Of a stretch of 53,385 nucleotides of DNA, positions 41,876 through 50,940 are shown one piece after another. The notes beneath the pieces are model-generated. The model was not told where the DNA came from. It did not search any database and saw only the letters and a list, made by a program, of their open reading frames with translations. Location: NCBI RefSeq assembly GCF_002095485.1, contig NZ_MLFS01000032.1:1-53385 (forward strand), in the 5' to 3' direction. How positions within the stretch are numbered: the stretch's first letter is position 1; each line of letters opens with the position of its first letter. The stretch comes from Pantoea wallisii (GTDB lineage: Bacteria; Pseudomonadota; Gammaproteobacteria; Enterobacterales; Enterobacteriaceae). A program made the translations under genes and the position numbers.

Positions 41876-42598
41876 CTATTTGCGTTGTTTAAGTTCTTCT
41901 GGCAGGCCAATGCTGTCGATCTCGGCGGCGGTCAGCGCGCGATATTCCCCCTCCCCGAGATCCTCATCCAGCACAATCGTACCAATGCTTTCACGATGCA
42001 ACGCATTCACATGGTTGCCGACGGCAGCGAACATGCGTTTCACCTGGTGATAACGCCCTTCGCTGATGGTCAGACGCGCTGCCTTCTCATCCAGAATGTC
42101 CAGAACCGCAGGTTTGGTGAGCTCTTTTTCATTGTGCAGCTGAATACCTGCAGCAAACGTCTCCACCAGCGCCGGATCGATAGGCTCTTCGACTTCAACC
42201 AGATAGGTTTTTTCCAGATGATGGCGCGGTGACGTAATGCGATGTGACCATTGACCGTCATCGGTCAGCAGCACCAGACCGGTGGTATCAATATCCAGAC
42301 GACCCGCGGCGTGCAGCTTGAAGGCCGCCGGCTCCTCAATGAAGTAGAGGATGGTGGGGTGATCGGGATCGTCGGTAGAGCAGACATAGCCCTGCGGCTT
42401 GTTCAGCATGAAATAGCGCGGACCGTGCTGCACCACCAGCGGATTGCCATCATAGTCGATTTCGTCTTCCGGCATCACTTTGTACGCGGTATCGCGCACG
42501 ACTTCGCCATTAATGGTGATTTTTCTGGCGCGGATTTCGCGGCCAGCAATTGCACGGCTAACTTCCAGTTGCTGAGATATGAATTTGTCGAGTCGCAT
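41876..42598 (-). CDS. rsuA: 16S rRNA pseudouridine(516) synthase RsuA
   Basis: Isomerises U516 of 16S rRNA to pseudouridine. 240 residues (E. coli 231, with a slightly longer C-terminus here). N-terminal S4-like domain ([23 protein letters not shown], 1-23, in two blocks) and the catalytic domain with D102 in [34 protein letters not shown] is the RsuA/RluB signature. Divergent from radD across 247 bp. Confidence 0.96.
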   Translation of the reverse strand: MRLDKFISQQLEVSRAIAGREIRARKITINGEVVRDTAYKVMPEDEIDYDGNPLVVQHGPRYFMLNKPQGYVCSTDDPDHPTILYFIEEPAAFKLHAAGRLDIDTTGLVLLTDDGQWSHRITSPRHHLEKTYLVEVEEPIDPALVETFAAGIQLHNEKELTKPAVLDILDEKAARLTISEGRYHQVKRMFAAVGNHVNALHRESIGTIVLDEDLGEGEYRALTAAEIDSIGLPEELKQRK

Positions 42599-42845
42599 GA
42601 ATTCGCTTTTGCCTGTTACTGCGGAGGGAACCTGAAACGGTATTTATCGCCCGGGCGCGTTCACGTTGCTGGCGGGCAACCGACAGGGGAAGCCAGACCT
42701 TATGCGGCGTGAAGCATGGCAGGGTTAACCGCTAAAAAAGTGTGGGCAGTATAGCCTGAACGTTCGCCTGCTAATAGTAGCGATCCTGCGTTTCAGCCAC
42801 TTTCATGGCATAATGTGCACCCGTTTCAGAAAAAAGTTTGCCCCG
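42599..42845. promoter_or_regulatory. Divergent rsuA/radD intergenic region
   Basis: 247 bp carrying promoters in both directions. A -10-like CATAAT lies about 35 bp before the radD ATG. No other structure recognised. Confidence 0.4.
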
Positions 42846-44600
42846 ATGTCTTTCACCCTGCGCCCATATCAACAGGAGGCGGTTGACGCCACCGTCGCCC
42901 ATTTCCGCCGGCACGCTTCGCCCGCGGTCATTGTGCTGCCAACCGGTGCCGGCAAGAGCCTGGTGATTGCGGAACTGGCGCGCCTGGCGCGCGGACGCGT
43001 GCTGGTACTGGCGCATGTTAAAGAGCTGGTAGAGCAGAACCACAGCAAATATCAGGCTTACGGCCTGGATGCAGATATTTTCGCGGCCGGCCTGCAGCGC
43101 AAGCAGAGCGAAGGTAAAGTGGTGTTTGGCAGCGTGCAGTCGGTGGCGCGTAACCTTAATCGCTTTGACAGCGCATTTTCGCTGGTGATCGTCGATGAGT
43201 GTCACCGCATCAGCGATCATGATGAGAGCCAATATCAGCAGCTCTTTACCCATTTGCGTCAGCACAATCCACAGCTGCGCCTGCTGGGGTTGACCGCCAC
43301 GCCGTTTCGCCTCGGCAAAGGCTGGATTTATCACTTCCACTATCACGGCATGGTGCGCGGCGACGATAAGGCGCTGTTTCGCGACTGTATCTACGAATTA
43401 CCGCTGCGCTATATGATCAAACACGGCTTCCTGGTGCCGCCGGAGCGGCTGGATATGCCGGTCGTTCAGTACGACTTCAGCCGCCTGATTCCGCAAAACA
43501 ACGGCCTGTTTAGCGAGGCCGATCTTAACCGCGAGCTGAAGCAGCAAAACCGCGTTACACCGCATATTATTCGCCAGATTATTGAATTTGCGGAGGATCG
43601 GCGCGGCGTGATGATCTTTGCCTCCACCGTGGAGCATGCGCGCGAAATCCTGACCCTGCTGCCGGAAAACAGTGCGCTGGTCTCTGCCGAAACGGCCGTT
43701 AAAGAGCGCGACCGGCTGATTCAGGCGTTTAAAGCACAGCAGCTGAAGTTCCTGGTGAACGTGGCGGTGCTGACCACCGGTTTCGATGCGCCGCACGTGG
43801 ATTTAATCGCCATTCTGCGTCCGACAGAGTCGGTCAGCCTGTATCAGCAAATCGTCGGGCGTGGCCTGCGGCTGGCGCCCGGCAAAACCGACTGTCTGAT
43901 TCTGGATTACGCCGGCAATCCGCACGATCTTTTTACGCCTGAAGTGGGCGCCCCTAAAGGCGCCAGCGATAACCAGCCGGTGCAGGTATTCTGCCCGGCC
44001 TGCGGCTTCGCCAACACGTTCTGGGGCAAAGCGACAGAAGATGGCCACATCATTGAGCACTTTGGTCGTCGCTGTCAGGGCGTGCTGGAGGATGACGAAG
44101 GCAACCGCGAGCAGTGCGATTATCGCTTCCGCTTTAAAAGCTGCCCGGACTGCGGCGCAGAGAATGACATCGCTGCGCGTCGCTGCCAGCAGTGCGACAA
44201 AGTGCTGGTGGATCCGGATGATATGCTGAAAGCGGCGCTGAAGCTCAAAGATGCCCGCGTGCTGCGCTGTAGCGGCATGACGCTGGAGCACGGGCGCGAC
44301 GACAAAGGCGAGTGGCTGAAGGCGACCTACTATGATGAAGATGGCACCAGCGTTAGCGAGCGTTTCCGCCTGCACACGCCGGCGCAGCGCAAAGCCTTTG
44401 AGCAGCTGTTTATGCGTCCACACCAGCGTGCCCCCGGCGTGGAGCTGGGCTGGCAAACCGCTGCCGACGTGGTGGCTCTGCAGCCGTTGCTGCGCCATCC
44501 CGATTTTGTTGTGGCGCGCGCTAAAGGCCACTTCTGGCAGGTGCGGGAAAAAATGTTCGATTATCAGGGACGTTACCGGCGCGCTAATGAGCTGCGCTGA
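42846..44600 (+). CDS. radD: SF2 DNA repair helicase-like protein RadD (YejH)
   Basis: Superfamily 2 ATPase that helps recombinational double-strand-break repair with RecA. 584 residues (E. coli 586). Helicase motifs: LPTGAGKS (Walker A), VIVDECHR (DEAH-type), LTATPFR, then QIVGRGLR (motif VI). A C-terminal zinc-finger region follows with [15 protein letters not shown] and CQQCDK. The frame opens at 42813; the ATG at 42846 gives [13 protein letters not shown], the family start. Confidence 0.95.
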   Translation: MSFTLRPYQQEAVDATVAHFRRHASPAVIVLPTGAGKSLVIAELARLARGRVLVLAHVKELVEQNHSKYQAYGLDADIFAAGLQRKQSEGKVVFGSVQSVARNLNRFDSAFSLVIVDECHRISDHDESQYQQLFTHLRQHNPQLRLLGLTATPFRLGKGWIYHFHYHGMVRGDDKALFRDCIYELPLRYMIKHGFLVPPERLDMPVVQYDFSRLIPQNNGLFSEADLNRELKQQNRVTPHIIRQIIEFAEDRRGVMIFASTVEHAREILTLLPENSALVSAETAVKERDRLIQAFKAQQLKFLVNVAVLTTGFDAPHVDLIAILRPTESVSLYQQIVGRGLRLAPGKTDCLILDYAGNPHDLFTPEVGAPKGASDNQPVQVFCPACGFANTFWGKATEDGHIIEHFGRRCQGVLEDDEGNREQCDYRFRFKSCPDCGAENDIAARRCQQCDKVLVDPDDMLKAALKLKDARVLRCSGMTLEHGRDDKGEWLKATYYDEDGTSVSERFRLHTPAQRKAFEQLFMRPHQRAPGVELGWQTAADVVALQPLLRHPDFVVARAKGHFWQVREKMFDYQGRYRRANELR

Positions 44601-44613
44601 GCGGCGGAATCAT

Positions 44614-44642
44614 TTGCCCCCCTGCCCCAATCCGGCTATAAT
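44614..44642 (+). promoter_or_regulatory. rplY promoter
   Basis: TTGCCC (44614-44619), 17-bp spacer, TATAAT (44637-44642): a near-consensus sigma-70 promoter, about 88 bp before the rplY ATG. Confidence 0.75.
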
Positions 44643-44730
44643 GCCGCCCGCTTTTGCATCCGTAAAAGCGTTATGAATAACCGTTCTGCTGCTGGGTCGC
44701 CTGTAGCAGAAATTATCGAAGAGATATTAC

Positions 44731-45015
44731 ATGTTCACGATCAACACCGAAGTACGTAAAGAGCAGGGTAAGGGTGCGAGCCGCCGCCTGCGTGCAGCAA
44801 ACAAATTCCCGGCCATCATCTATGGCGGCAACGAAGCACCAGTTGCTATCGAACTGGATCACGACTCTGTAATGAACATGCAGGTTAAGCCTGAGTTCTA
44901 CAGCGAAGTGCTGACGCTGGTTGTTGACGGTAAAGAGACCAAAGTAAAAGTTCAGGCTGTTCAGCGTCACCCGTTCAAGCCAAAACTGCACCACATCGAC
45001 TTCGTTCGCGCTTAA
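44731..45015 (+). CDS. rplY: 50S ribosomal protein L25
   Basis: Binds 5S rRNA in the large ribosomal subunit. 94 residues, the short single-domain form of gammaproteobacteria: [34 protein letters not shown], and the C-terminal [16 protein letters not shown] are all as in E. coli. Monocistronic, with a strong promoter and a strong terminator. Confidence 0.98.
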   Translation: MFTINTEVRKEQGKGASRRLRAANKFPAIIYGGNEAPVAIELDHDSVMNMQVKPEFYSEVLTLVVDGKETKVKVQAVQRHPFKPKLHHIDFVRA

Positions 45016-45032
45016 TCGCTAACGGGTTGACG

Positions 45033-45061
45033 AAAAAACGCCGCATCTGCGGCGTTTTTTT
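45033..45061. terminator. Bidirectional terminator between rplY and yejK
   Basis: CGCCGC (45039-45044), loop ATCT, GCGGCG (45049-45054), with A6 before and T7 after. Confidence 0.93.
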
Positions 45062-45107
45062 ATGGCGCACACTTCTGCGCGCCCACGTCGTCAGCCTTTG
45101 CGGCTCA

Positions 45108-46112
45108 TCACTTACTTCCCGTCCGGCGCTGCAGCTGATCGCGCAGGTTCGGTGGTGTGCCTTTGATGGTTAGCGTATCGGTTGCCGGATCCCAAAAAAT
45201 CCGCTCGCCCAGCAGCATGGCATCAAAGTTCAGCGTTAATCCCCCGCCGCTCCCGGCAAACTTCGTCAGCTGACGCAGCGTACTGCGGTCCGCCGGAAAG
45301 TGCTCCTCCAGCTCATACCCTTGCTCCTGCGTAAAGGCCTGGAAGGTTTTGTCGCCCAGCGGTGGCAGCTCAGTCGAGAGATCTTCCAGCGCAATCTCTT
45401 CGCCCGCCTGCAGCTGATCGTTGCAGTAGCTGTATACCTGCTGGCGATAGTTCTGCCGCTCGTTCTTATCCAGATTCGATTCGGCACAGTAATCATCCAC
45501 CGCCTGTAGCAGGCCGCGGTTTTGCGCTTTGGTATCCAGTCCGACGCTGGCCCCGAGGAAATCCATAAAGAAATCCGCTACCTTGCGTCCAACGCGACCG
45601 CGCAGGAAGGTCAGATAGCGGGTGGATTCCGGATTGGTTTCCCACTCGGTCAGATCGATACGCGCCACAATATCCGCATGATTGATATCAAGATAATGGG
45701 TGCTGCTGATATCCAGTTGCTCATTAACGCGCATGCTTGACTGGCTGTTCAGCACCGCCACCAGCAGATACTCCACCGCCAGATAGCGATAGTGCAGGAA
45801 CAGCACGATGCCGCCGTCGGCAAAAGGGTATTTACTGAGCTCATCACGCAGGCGACCGGTCGCCGCACGGCTGAACGCCAGGAAGTCATCCTGCCCTTTG
45901 CGGCAGTTACGCAACGCATCGGCCAGCTCGCTCTCCTCGTTGAACAGGCCGTAGGCTTTACTTTTCGCGCTATAGACACGGTGCAACTCTTCCGCCATCT
46001 CTTCCACTGCCTGGGTGGCCGGCAGTAGGGTGTCGCGCAGAACCAGCTCCAGCTGGTTTTCATCACGTTTAACTAACTGATGCAGGGCAATCTGGTCGAT
46101 ATCCAGACTCAT
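45108..46112 (-). CDS. yejK: Nucleoid-associated protein YejK (NdpA)
   Basis: 334-residue nucleoid-associated protein (E. coli 335) of the NA37/YejK family. [17 protein letters not shown] at the N-terminus; [54 protein letters not shown], and the near-invariant C-terminal block [18 protein letters not shown]. The frame opens at 46151; the ATG at 46112 fits E. coli and follows AGGAGAG. Divergent from yejL. Confidence 0.95.
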   Translation of the reverse strand: MSLDIDQIALHQLVKRDENQLELVLRDTLLPATQAVEEMAEELHRVYSAKSKAYGLFNEESELADALRNCRKGQDDFLAFSRAATGRLRDELSKYPFADGGIVLFLHYRYLAVEYLLVAVLNSQSSMRVNEQLDISSTHYLDINHADIVARIDLTEWETNPESTRYLTFLRGRVGRKVADFFMDFLGASVGLDTKAQNRGLLQAVDDYCAESNLDKNERQNYRQQVYSYCNDQLQAGEEIALEDLSTELPPLGDKTFQAFTQEQGYELEEHFPADRSTLRQLTKFAGSGGGLTLNFDAMLLGERIFWDPATDTLTIKGTPPNLRDQLQRRTGSK

Positions 46113-46270
46113 GGTAGACTCTCCTTTAAGCTCAGGCGCGTATTCAAACACCGCCCGCAGCCGCTTTCAACTCCGCGCACAAACTGATCGTTCTGCTTGC
46201 GATAAAAGTGCGGAAAAAAGTGCTTTGTTACGGTAATATACCGCCTTTTCACACTTGATTAGTCGACGAT
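46113..46270. promoter_or_regulatory. Divergent yejK/yejL intergenic region
   Basis: 158 bp with promoters for both directions; AT-rich between 46196 and 46265. No operator recognised. Confidence 0.35.
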
Positions 46271-46498
46271 ATGCCACAATCATCCCGTTATAGCGACGCA
46301 CGCGTTGAACAGCTTCTCGCGCAGCTGGCGCAGGTTCTTGAAAAAGACAAAGCGCCAACCGACCTCTCCCTGATGGTATTAGGGAACATGGTGACCAATT
46401 TGATTAACACTGACATCGCACCGGCCCAGCGCCGCAGCCTGGCACGGTCTTTCGCGGAAGCACTACAGTCTTCCGTCCGCGATGACAACGCCCATTAA
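46271..46498 (+). CDS. yejL: UPF0352 protein YejL
   Basis: 75-residue helical protein identical in plan to E. coli Yej[37 protein letters not shown], and the C-terminal [17 protein letters not shown]. Function unknown; a dimeric helical fold is known for the family. It starts a transcript with yejM, which begins 24 bp after its stop. Confidence 0.94.
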   Translation: MPQSSRYSDARVEQLLAQLAQVLEKDKAPTDLSLMVLGNMVTNLINTDIAPAQRRSLARSFAEALQSSVRDDNAH

Positions 46499-46521
46499 TT
46501 TGCAGATCTGACCTCATAAAT

Positions 46522-48273
46522 ATGGTAACCAACCGGCAGCGCTACCGAGAAAAAGTCTCCCAGATGATTAGCTGGGGGCACTGGTTTGCCCTGTTTAATA
46601 TTCTGTTCGCGCTGATATTAGGCAGCCGCTACCTGTTGGTCGCCGACTGGCCCTCTTCCCTGGCGGGCCGCATTTATGCGTTTACCAGCTGGATTGGCCA
46701 CTTTAGCTTTATTGTGTTTGCCGCTTATCTGCTGATCATCTTCCCGCTGACCTTTGTGGCCATGTCGCAGCGCCTGCTACGGGTGCTGTCGGCGATTGTC
46801 GCCACCGCCGGGCTGACGCTGATCATGGTTGATAGCGCAGTGTTCAACCGTTTCCATCTGCACCTTAATCCGGTGGTATGGGAGCTGGTGATCAATCCGG
46901 ATCAGAGCGAGATGGCGCGTGACTGGCAGCTGATGTTTATCAGCGTGCCGGTGATTTTCCTGGTGGAGATGCTGTTTGCCACCTGGAGCTGGCAAAAGCT
47001 GCGCAGCCTTAACCGGCGTTCGTTCGGTAAGCCGCTTGCCGCTCTGTTTATCAGCGCCTTTTTTGCCAGCCATCTGCTCTATATCTGGGCCGATGCCAAC
47101 TTCTATCGCCCGATTACGATGCAGCGCGCTAATCTGCCGCTCTCCTATCCAATGACGGCGCGCCGCTTCCTTGAGCGTCACGGTCTGCTGGATGCGCAGG
47201 AGTATCAGCGCCGTCTGGTGCAGCAGGGCGATCCGGAAGCGCTGTCGGTACAGTATCCGCTGAGTGACATTACGTTCCGCGACGGCGGCACGCGCCACAA
47301 TTTGCTGGTGTTAACCGTTGATGGCCTGAACAACGACAGCGTGGATAAAGCACTGCCGGCCCTGAATCAGTTCGCCAGCGAAAATGTGCGCTTCACGCAG
47401 CATTACAGCGCCGGGCTGCAGCCGGAAAAAGGGCTGTTCGGTCTGTTCTACGGTATCTCTTCCAGCTACATGGATGGCGTACTGGCAGCACGTATGCCCT
47501 CTGCCCTGCTGGAGGCGCTCAATTCACAGGGTTATCAGTTTGGCCTGTTCTCGTCGGAGGGCTTTAGCCAGCCGCTCTATCGCCAGGCGTTACTGGCGGA
47601 TTACAGCCTGCCGGAAGCGGATACGCAGCCAAACAGCACCACGGTGAATCAGTGGCAGAACTGGCTCAACGGGCAGAAATCCGGGAGTGCTCCCTGGTTC
47701 TCATGGATTGCGCTGAACGGCGTGATGGTAACCGGTGACAACACCAAAGCACGCCAGCGTAGCTATTTGCGCCAGGCGGGCAGCGTGAACGAGCAGATTG
47801 CCGCCGTGCTGCAAAGCCTGCAGCAGCGTGATTTGCTAAAAAATACCGTGGTGGTGATTACCGCACAGCGTGCTGTGACCTTTGATGGCAGTGACGATCC
47901 CGGTAACCGCGCAACGCTGCAGGTGCCGCTGGTGGTGCACTGGCCGAATACGCCTGCACAGACCATTACCCGCCTGACCGATCAGCAGGATGTGATGACC
48001 ACGCTGATGCAGCGTTTACTGCATGTGCGTACCAACCCGGTCAATTACTCGCAGGGGGAAGATCTGTTTGCCGCCCAGCGCAGCCATGACTGGGTAGCCA
48101 GCAGCGAGGATGGCAAGCTGGTGGTGACAACGCCAACCGTAACGCTGGTGCTGAATAATAACGGCAGCTACAGCGCCTATGATGTTCAGGGCAATGAGCT
48201 GAAAGATCATAAGCCGCAACTGGCTCTGTTGTTGCAGGTGTTAACAGAAGAGAAGCGCTTTACGGCAAACTGA
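46522..48273 (+). CDS. yejM: LPS biosynthesis-modulating metalloenzyme-like protein YejM (PbgA/LapC)
   Basis: Inner-membrane sensor of periplasmic-leaflet LPS that restrains LapB-FtsH degradation of LpxC; essential in E. coli. 583 residues (E. coli 586): five N-terminal membrane segments (about 15-190), a linker (about 190-245), and a sulfatase-like periplasmic domain ([13 protein letters not shown] with Asp/Asn at the former metal site, [29 protein letters not shown]). [19 protein letters not shown] and [24 protein letters not shown] match E. coli. Downstream of yejL as an operon. Confidence 0.95.
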   Translation: MVTNRQRYREKVSQMISWGHWFALFNILFALILGSRYLLVADWPSSLAGRIYAFTSWIGHFSFIVFAAYLLIIFPLTFVAMSQRLLRVLSAIVATAGLTLIMVDSAVFNRFHLHLNPVVWELVINPDQSEMARDWQLMFISVPVIFLVEMLFATWSWQKLRSLNRRSFGKPLAALFISAFFASHLLYIWADANFYRPITMQRANLPLSYPMTARRFLERHGLLDAQEYQRRLVQQGDPEALSVQYPLSDITFRDGGTRHNLLVLTVDGLNNDSVDKALPALNQFASENVRFTQHYSAGLQPEKGLFGLFYGISSSYMDGVLAARMPSALLEALNSQGYQFGLFSSEGFSQPLYRQALLADYSLPEADTQPNSTTVNQWQNWLNGQKSGSAPWFSWIALNGVMVTGDNTKARQRSYLRQAGSVNEQIAAVLQSLQQRDLLKNTVVVITAQRAVTFDGSDDPGNRATLQVPLVVHWPNTPAQTITRLTDQQDVMTTLMQRLLHVRTNPVNYSQGEDLFAAQRSHDWVASSEDGKLVVTTPTVTLVLNNNGSYSAYDVQGNELKDHKPQLALLLQVLTEEKRFTAN

Positions 48274-48304
48274 TTAATTATGAGGCAGTTAACCTGCGCG
48301 TATC

Positions 48305-48335
48305 TTGCAATCGTTGACGGAACCAGTAGTATAAG
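48305..48335 (+). promoter_or_regulatory. Probable tRNA-Pro promoter
   Basis: TTGCAA at 48305-48310 and TAGTAT/TATAAG at 48327-48335 give a 16-19 bp spacing about 11 bp before the tRNA 5' end. This is suggestive rather than a consensus promoter. Confidence 0.45.
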
Positions 48336-48345
48336 CATCCACGTT

Positions 48346-48422
48346 CGGCACGTAGCGCAGCCTGGTAGCGCACTGTCATGGGGTGTCAGGGGTCGGAGGT
48401 TCAAATCCTCTCGTGCCGACCA
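48346..48422 (+). tRNA. proL: tRNA-Pro (anticodon GGG)
   Basis: 77-nt cloverleaf with encoded CCA. Acceptor CGGCACG/CGTGCCG, D arm GCGC...GCGC, anticodon stem CTGTC/GTCAG enclosing loop ATGGGGT (anticodon GGG at loop positions 34-36), T arm GAGG-TTCAAAT-CCTC, discriminator A then CCA. Same place after yejM as E. coli proL. tRNA 3' ends are common integration sites; the AT-richer pocket starts just downstream. Confidence 0.96.
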
Positions 48423-48429
48423 AAATCCC

Positions 48430-48463
48430 TAAAAAAAAGCAGCCTGTTATGGCTGCTTTTTTT
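48430..48463 (+). terminator. tRNA-Pro terminator
   Basis: AGCAGCC (48438-48444)/GGCTGCT (48451-48457) with a 6-nt loop, an A8 run before and T7 after: a strong rho-independent terminator. Confidence 0.93.
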
Positions 48464-48483
48464 ATTGTACTACTTTTCGATTT

Positions 48484-48696
48484 TTAATTCATCCTGCCAC
48501 TCATCGGCCACCTGTTACAGATCGGCTGGCCGGCAAACTGCTCACTGCTGTCGGTCAGGCTTTATGGATGATAAAGGGTTTCGCCTGCCAGCCGTTAACA
48601 GAGGGCAGTTTGGCGCTGGCAGAAGCATTATTTCAATTGTCTTTTAAAAAACATGTTGTGTATCCGGATATCCTATTGACCATGTTGTGGCTGTAA
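48484..48696 (+). pseudogene. Possible C-terminal gene remnant (unassigned)
   Basis: An open frame without a convincing start runs from the tRNA terminator to a stop at 48694-48696. Its translation includes RLAGKLLTAVGQALWMIKG and LALAEALFQLSFKKH and has protein-like composition, but I do not recognise a family. It overlaps the 3' end of the convergent lipoprotein gene by 24 bp. It may be the tail of a gene lost when this pocket was formed, or chance. Confidence 0.25.
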
Positions 48697-49062
48697 CACA
48701 AATTCAGCAGCAAGTTCCCGGCTGAAAGGCCACTGTCCCGCCTGCTCTTTTTTCGAAGAAAGGAGTTTAACGGAAAAATGGTAGGCAACGTTTTCTGCAA
48801 AGACATAGCCATTCACGGGGATGCAATCCCCGGAACGCAGAGTAAGTGTTGGCTTAAAAAAGGCAGTTGTACGTTTGTCAGGCTGATCCAGTCGGTAAAT
48901 GGAGATAGCTTCCAGCCGTTCATCGGCCTTTGGTAAGACCGTTACACAAACGTTACCCTGCACTATCCTGATATTTGCGGTTTCCGTTACGGGTATGCTA
49001 TCGCGATAGCCGGGACATCCTGTTAAAGTTATTACCAGGGACAAAAGTAAAATCCTTTTCAT
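48673..49062 (-). CDS. Putative T6SS immunity periplasmic lipoprotein (DUF7480-like)
   Basis: 129-residue predicted lipoprotein: signal MKRILLLSLVITLTG with lipobox LTG-C16, then a small beta-rich domain (NIRIVQGNVCVTVLPKADER, LTLRSGDCIPVNGYVFA, VAYHFSVKLL). Cysteines C38 and C79 of the mature part could pair. Its size, lipobox and position 3 bp after a metallopeptidase gene fit the periplasmic lipoproteins annotated as T6SS immunity in enterobacteria; that assignment is from memory of the family. It should neutralise the upstream enzyme in the periplasm. The base composition is AT-richer than the core genes. Confidence 0.65.
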   Translation of the reverse strand: MKRILLLSLVITLTGCPGYRDSIPVTETANIRIVQGNVCVTVLPKADERLEAISIYRLDQPDKRTTAFFKPTLTLRSGDCIPVNGYVFAENVAYHFSVKLLSSKKEQAGQWPFSRELAAEFVLQPQHGQ

Positions 49063-49065
49063 GGT

Positions 49066-49620
49066 TTATCGCTGCCTCAGAGATAGATTTAAAATACGCT
49101 CGTAGTTCATCTGAAGCTCATGGTCTATCAAACCAACGAACTTCACAAATCGACCCCGTCCATATTGCCATTCACCCATGCCATAACGCCTCAGTAACCA
49201 GTAGTCAGCTATTATGGAGGCCTGTTGCTCAAGGGAATATTCTGTTAGCTCCTTTTTATCAAGTCGGTAAGTATAGTTTGCTGCCCAGCTAAACATCCCA
49301 CGCAGTCTGACCCATTGACCATGCTGATGCTGCCAGACATGGGCAAGCTCATGAATGAAAAAGTGTTGTTTAGAACGATCGGCTGTAAAAGAGAAATCCG
49401 GTAAATATTCTTCCTTTCTGAAATAAATCTCTCCATTGGGGGACATTCCCACATGCTTCCCCTGGAGCCCAAAAGGTAAGTAACTATCACAGTGAACCCA
49501 AACCTGGCTATAAACGATTGAGTGTCCAAAAATCAAACGAGCCATAGTGATTTCACCTGGCGTCATCATTCGCAATCCACCTTCCTGAATTAATTGGTCT
49601 TTCTGTTCTTGCCTGAGCAT
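49066..49620 (-). CDS. Putative T6SS effector zinc metallopeptidase (VgrG C-terminal-domain-like)
   Basis: 184-residue protein with a gluzincin-like zinc site: H90-E91-L-A-H94 (HELAHVWQHQHG) and probably E131 in SLEQQASIIADYW. The same HExxHVWQ plus EQQA-helix layout is seen in stand-alone 'vgr-related' proteins and in the toxic C-terminal domain of VgrG2b-type effectors, which act on the periplasm. No signal peptide is visible, so delivery by a secretion machine is inferred. The frame is open to 49773, but the ATG at 49620 has CAGGGAG upstream. It forms a two-gene unit with the lipoprotein 3 bp downstream. No VgrG, Hcp or PAAR gene is in the window. Confidence 0.68.
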   Translation of the reverse strand: MLRQEQKDQLIQEGGLRMMTPGEITMARLIFGHSIVYSQVWVHCDSYLPFGLQGKHVGMSPNGEIYFRKEEYLPDFSFTADRSKQHFFIHELAHVWQHQHGQWVRLRGMFSWAANYTYRLDKKELTEYSLEQQASIIADYWLLRRYGMGEWQYGRGRFVKFVGLIDHELQMNYERILNLSLRQR

Positions 49621-49930
49621 AATGAACTCCCTGTATATGAGTTTTTGTGTTTTCCGCTTCTCCAAATATCTGTACCTAATCAGAAAGTGAAAACCCTGTC
49701 CTAAATCAACATTCTTTGCTTCTCCGGCAGAGGAAGTAGCCTTGGGCCAGCAAGATAAATAGCGCCAAATCAATTTTAAACTGGCAATAAATCAATAACT
49801 TGCCGTGATAAATCAAAGCGGAGCGCAGTCACATTTTTACTGTTTTATGACAGCATTTCATTAAACTGAAACAAAAACGTCACATATATCCCCTACCCTG
49901 AAACCTCCTTTAATTTGATGGAAAACCGTT
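49621..49930. other. AT-rich intergenic region between the effector gene and the small ORF
   Basis: 310 bp with no supported gene. It should carry the leftward promoter of the effector/immunity unit and the rightward promoter of the small ORF at 49931. The composition is clearly AT-rich compared with the core genes. No tRNA-Pro 3'-end copy was seen. Confidence 0.4.
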
Positions 49931-50134
49931 ATGGTCATCAAAGCAAAAAACCTGCAGGACGCGGAAGAACTCCTGCATTCCGGTATTAGCAAAGTTGAAC
50001 TGGCATACGATATCGGCAGCGACGACTTTTTCCGCCTGGCGACACACTGGTGCGATCGCGGTGCGCGTATCACTAAAGGCCATCAGCACTTTGTCGTGCA
50101 GATAAAAAGCTTCGCTATTCCGCCAAATCACTAA
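49931..50134 (+). CDS. Small hypothetical protein, 67 residues
   Basis: Not recognised. The product is soluble and compact, with a helical N-terminus (MVIKAKNLQDAEELLHSG), a motif-like YDIGSDDFFRLATHWCDRG and a beta-like C-terminus (QHFVVQIKSFAI). Composition and codon use are closer to the core genes than to the AT-rich pocket. The ATG has a weak ribosome site (GATGG, about 9 bp upstream). The opposite strand is also open here, so coding is likely but not certain. Confidence 0.5.
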   Translation: MVIKAKNLQDAEELLHSGISKVELAYDIGSDDFFRLATHWCDRGARITKGHQHFVVQIKSFAIPPNH

Positions 50135-50165
50135 ACTTCGGCAGGCCACTTTGGCTTGCTCTGCC

Positions 50166-50204
50166 CACGGCTGACTGGTAAAACACCCTTTTCCGTCAGC
50201 CGTG
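50166..50204 (+). promoter_or_regulatory. 10-bp inverted repeat immediately before the PPTase start
   Basis: CACGGCTGAC (50166-50175) and GTCAGCCGTG (50195-50204) are perfect inverted copies with a 19-nt spacer. The second arm ends 7 nt before the ATG at 50212 and occupies the place of a ribosome site, so it could be a translational control hairpin, or a terminator for the upstream ORF without a T run. Confidence 0.55.
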
Positions 50205-50211
50205 CTCATCT

Positions 50212-50940
50212 ATGTTTATCAGCGAATCCTCTCTGCCGTTACCTGCCTCCTCCTTTATCCGTGCGGCAGGTACCCTTACAGCGTCATCTCCCGCTATCGC
50301 CTGGTGCCAGTTTGATCAGGCATGCTGGCAGGAGACGCTGCATCAGCAGTGGCAGCTGCCGCTACCGGCGACACTGCAGGGTGCCGTCCTCAAGCGCAAA
50401 GCGGAGTTTCTGGCCAGCCGCTGGCTGGTACAGCAGCAGCTGGAGCAGTGGGGCATAGCGAATTTTCTGCTGCGCAACGCCGCCGATCGCTCGCCGATCT
50501 GGCCGCCAGGGATTCAGGCATCACTGTCCCATAGCCACGGTTGGGTAGTGATGGCGGCCACGCAGGCGCCCTTGTGTGTCGGCATCGACGTTGAAGAGGT
50601 GATGACAGATAAGATCGCGCGGGAGACCGCAGAAATGCTGATGAGTCCGGCGGAGCACGCCCTGCTAACGGGTTTACCGCTGCCGTTTGCTCAGGCCGCT
50701 ACCCTGCTGTTTTCGCTCAAAGAGAGTGTGTATAAAGCACTGTGGCCGCAGCTGCATCAGCCGATGGAGTTTCATCAGGCGGTATTAACCGCTCTTGATC
50801 TGCACCATCATCAGGCCAGCCTGCGTTTAACACACGCTTTCAGCCCGGCGTTTACACAGCAAACGCCGTTGCAGGCACGCTTCTGGCTACAGCCAGATCG
50901 CGTTATCACACTGCTGACCCACCCGCTGCCGGGGCAATAA
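50212..50940 (+). CDS. 4'-phosphopantetheinyl transferase, EntD/Sfp type
   Basis: Moves phosphopantetheine from CoA to carrier-protein serines of NRPS/PKS/siderophore systems. 242 residues. Motifs of the EntD group: RKAEFLASRW (63-71), SLSHSHGW (104-111), GIDVEEV with Mg ligands D126 and E128, and FSLKESVYKAL with K170, E171 and K175. No carrier-protein, NRPS or PKS gene is within the window, so its partner is elsewhere. The ATG lacks a clear Shine-Dalgarno and follows an inverted repeat. Convergent with yojI. Confidence 0.88.
   Translation: MFISESSLPLPASSFIRAAGTLTASSPAIAWCQFDQACWQETLHQQWQLPLPATLQGAVLKRKAEFLASRWLVQQQLEQWGIANFLLRNAADRSPIWPPGIQASLSHSHGWVVMAATQAPLCVGIDVEEVMTDKIARETAEMLMSPAEHALLTGLPLPFAQAATLLFSLKESVYKALWPQLHQPMEFHQAVLTALDLHHHQASLRLTHAFSPAFTQQTPLQARFWLQPDRVITLLTHPLPGQ

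Noticed and set aside
49621..49773. 51-residue N-terminal extension of the metallopeptidase
   Set aside because: The composition differs from the rest and the ATG at 49620 has a clear ribosome site; it could at most be a remnant of a longer fused protein.
48346..50200. tRNA-Pro as an attachment site of an integrative element
   Set aside because: No integrase gene and no duplicate of the tRNA 3' end could be found in the following 1.8 kb.
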